Source of the DNA: Russula earlei
Taxonomy: Eukaryota; Basidiomycota; Agaricomycetes; Russulales; Russulaceae
Assembly: GCA_025769875.1 (NCBI GenBank)
Contig: JAGFNK010000084.1
Span: 62,001-126,000, forward strand
DNA: 64,000 nucleotides
Reading direction: 5' to 3'
Of this stretch, positions 63,823 to 64,000 are shown in pieces. Numbering within the stretch: position 1 is the stretch's first letter; each line of letters starts with the position of its first letter. The position numbers and the translations under genes are program-made. Under the pieces are notes generated by a model. The model searched no databases and was not told the DNA's origin. It saw only the letters and a program-made list of their open reading frames with translations.

Positions 63823-64000
63823 GGTAACTGTTCTCTTAGTTCAAAGTCTCCTATGGGTTCTGTCATGGATGATTGGGTTGCTCTAATTTTGAAAACTTGT
63901 TGGTCCAGCAGGACCTTTGCATTGTTTTCATGCATCCCCTCTTTATAGTCTGGCCACCTGGACAGACCATCTGCTTTGTTTTGTGTCCCTGGGTGGTGTA
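63823..64000 (-). pseudogene. Gypsy-5 RNase H C-terminus
   Basis: Reads HHPGTQNKADGLSRWPDY, the usual end of gypsy RNase H (.G..N.aDaLSR), then VLLDQQVFKI and FELREQLP up to the DNA insertion. Open frame; continues past the window edge. Confidence 0.85.

Larger units (their letters stand above)
57908..64000 (-). mobile_element. Gypsy-5, chromovirus, 5' part off window
   Basis: Minus-strand integrase with chromodomain, PPT and 3' LTR B. RNase H continues at the right edge (63823-64000). A DNA element (60341-63820) splits it between RNase H and integrase. RT, gag and the 5' LTR lie beyond the window. Confidence 0.9.

Overview
This window looks like a transposable-element graveyard from a filamentous basidiomycete, most likely an Agaricomycete. 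The evidence is Ty3/gypsy chromoviruses and Ty1/copia elements of fungal type, a pogo/CENP-B-like transposase with 50-75 nt introns, hAT elements, and a captured linoleate-dioxygenase-type heme peroxidase fragment. The placement is inference from protein resemblance; I ran no search. Apart from one small spliced gene (46.8-47.3 kb) I see no convincing host gene.

Layout. 0-5.2 kb: minus-strand gypsy element (Gypsy-1), 3' end off the window. 5.2-12.2 kb: a second minus-strand chromovirus (Gypsy-2) with an extra ORF after integrase. 12.2-16.1 kb: LTR fragments, an Ala/Ser/Pro-rich repeat and a gag-only element. 16.1-17.5 kb: the 5' end of Gypsy-3, its LTR split by another LTR. 17.5-22.8 kb: a plus-strand copia (Copia-2) broken by two solo LTRs. 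22.8-31.0 kb: Gypsy-4 gag carrying nests of LTRs up to four levels deep. 31.0-36.6 kb: a gag-only element tail, then a pogo-like transposase gene split by a 3.0 kb hAT (hAT-1) that carries a peroxidase gene fragment. 36.7-46.5 kb: repeats and a second hAT (hAT-2) containing a complete 5.8 kb copia (Copia-1). 46.5-50.4 kb: CpG-retaining segment with the small secreted-protein candidate and intron-like debris. 50.4-58.9 kb: solo LTRs, minisatellite and low-complexity repeats. 58.9-64 kb: Gypsy-5 integrase split by a 3.5 kb DNA element.

I could place exact target-site duplications (TSDs) for about 18 insertions, so much of the order of events can be read. Once nested inserts are subtracted, the LTR copies agree closely in length (492 bp for family A, about 880 for C, 955-962 for B, 614-620 for G).

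Two themes run through the window. First, decay is dominated by CpG to TpG/CpA change. All 12 in-frame stops in Gypsy-1 are TGA, all six substitutions between the Copia-1 LTRs are CG/CA, and several catalytic residues are lost by a C|G change across a codon boundary. This fits cytosine methylation and deamination of repeats. Second, the gypsy elements appear to self-prime like Tf1. The 11 nt placed about 35 nt after the LTR TATA box are complementary to the 11 nt just downstream of the LTR, and the two sites covary between elements. A hairpin at the same place is present in the other LTR families.
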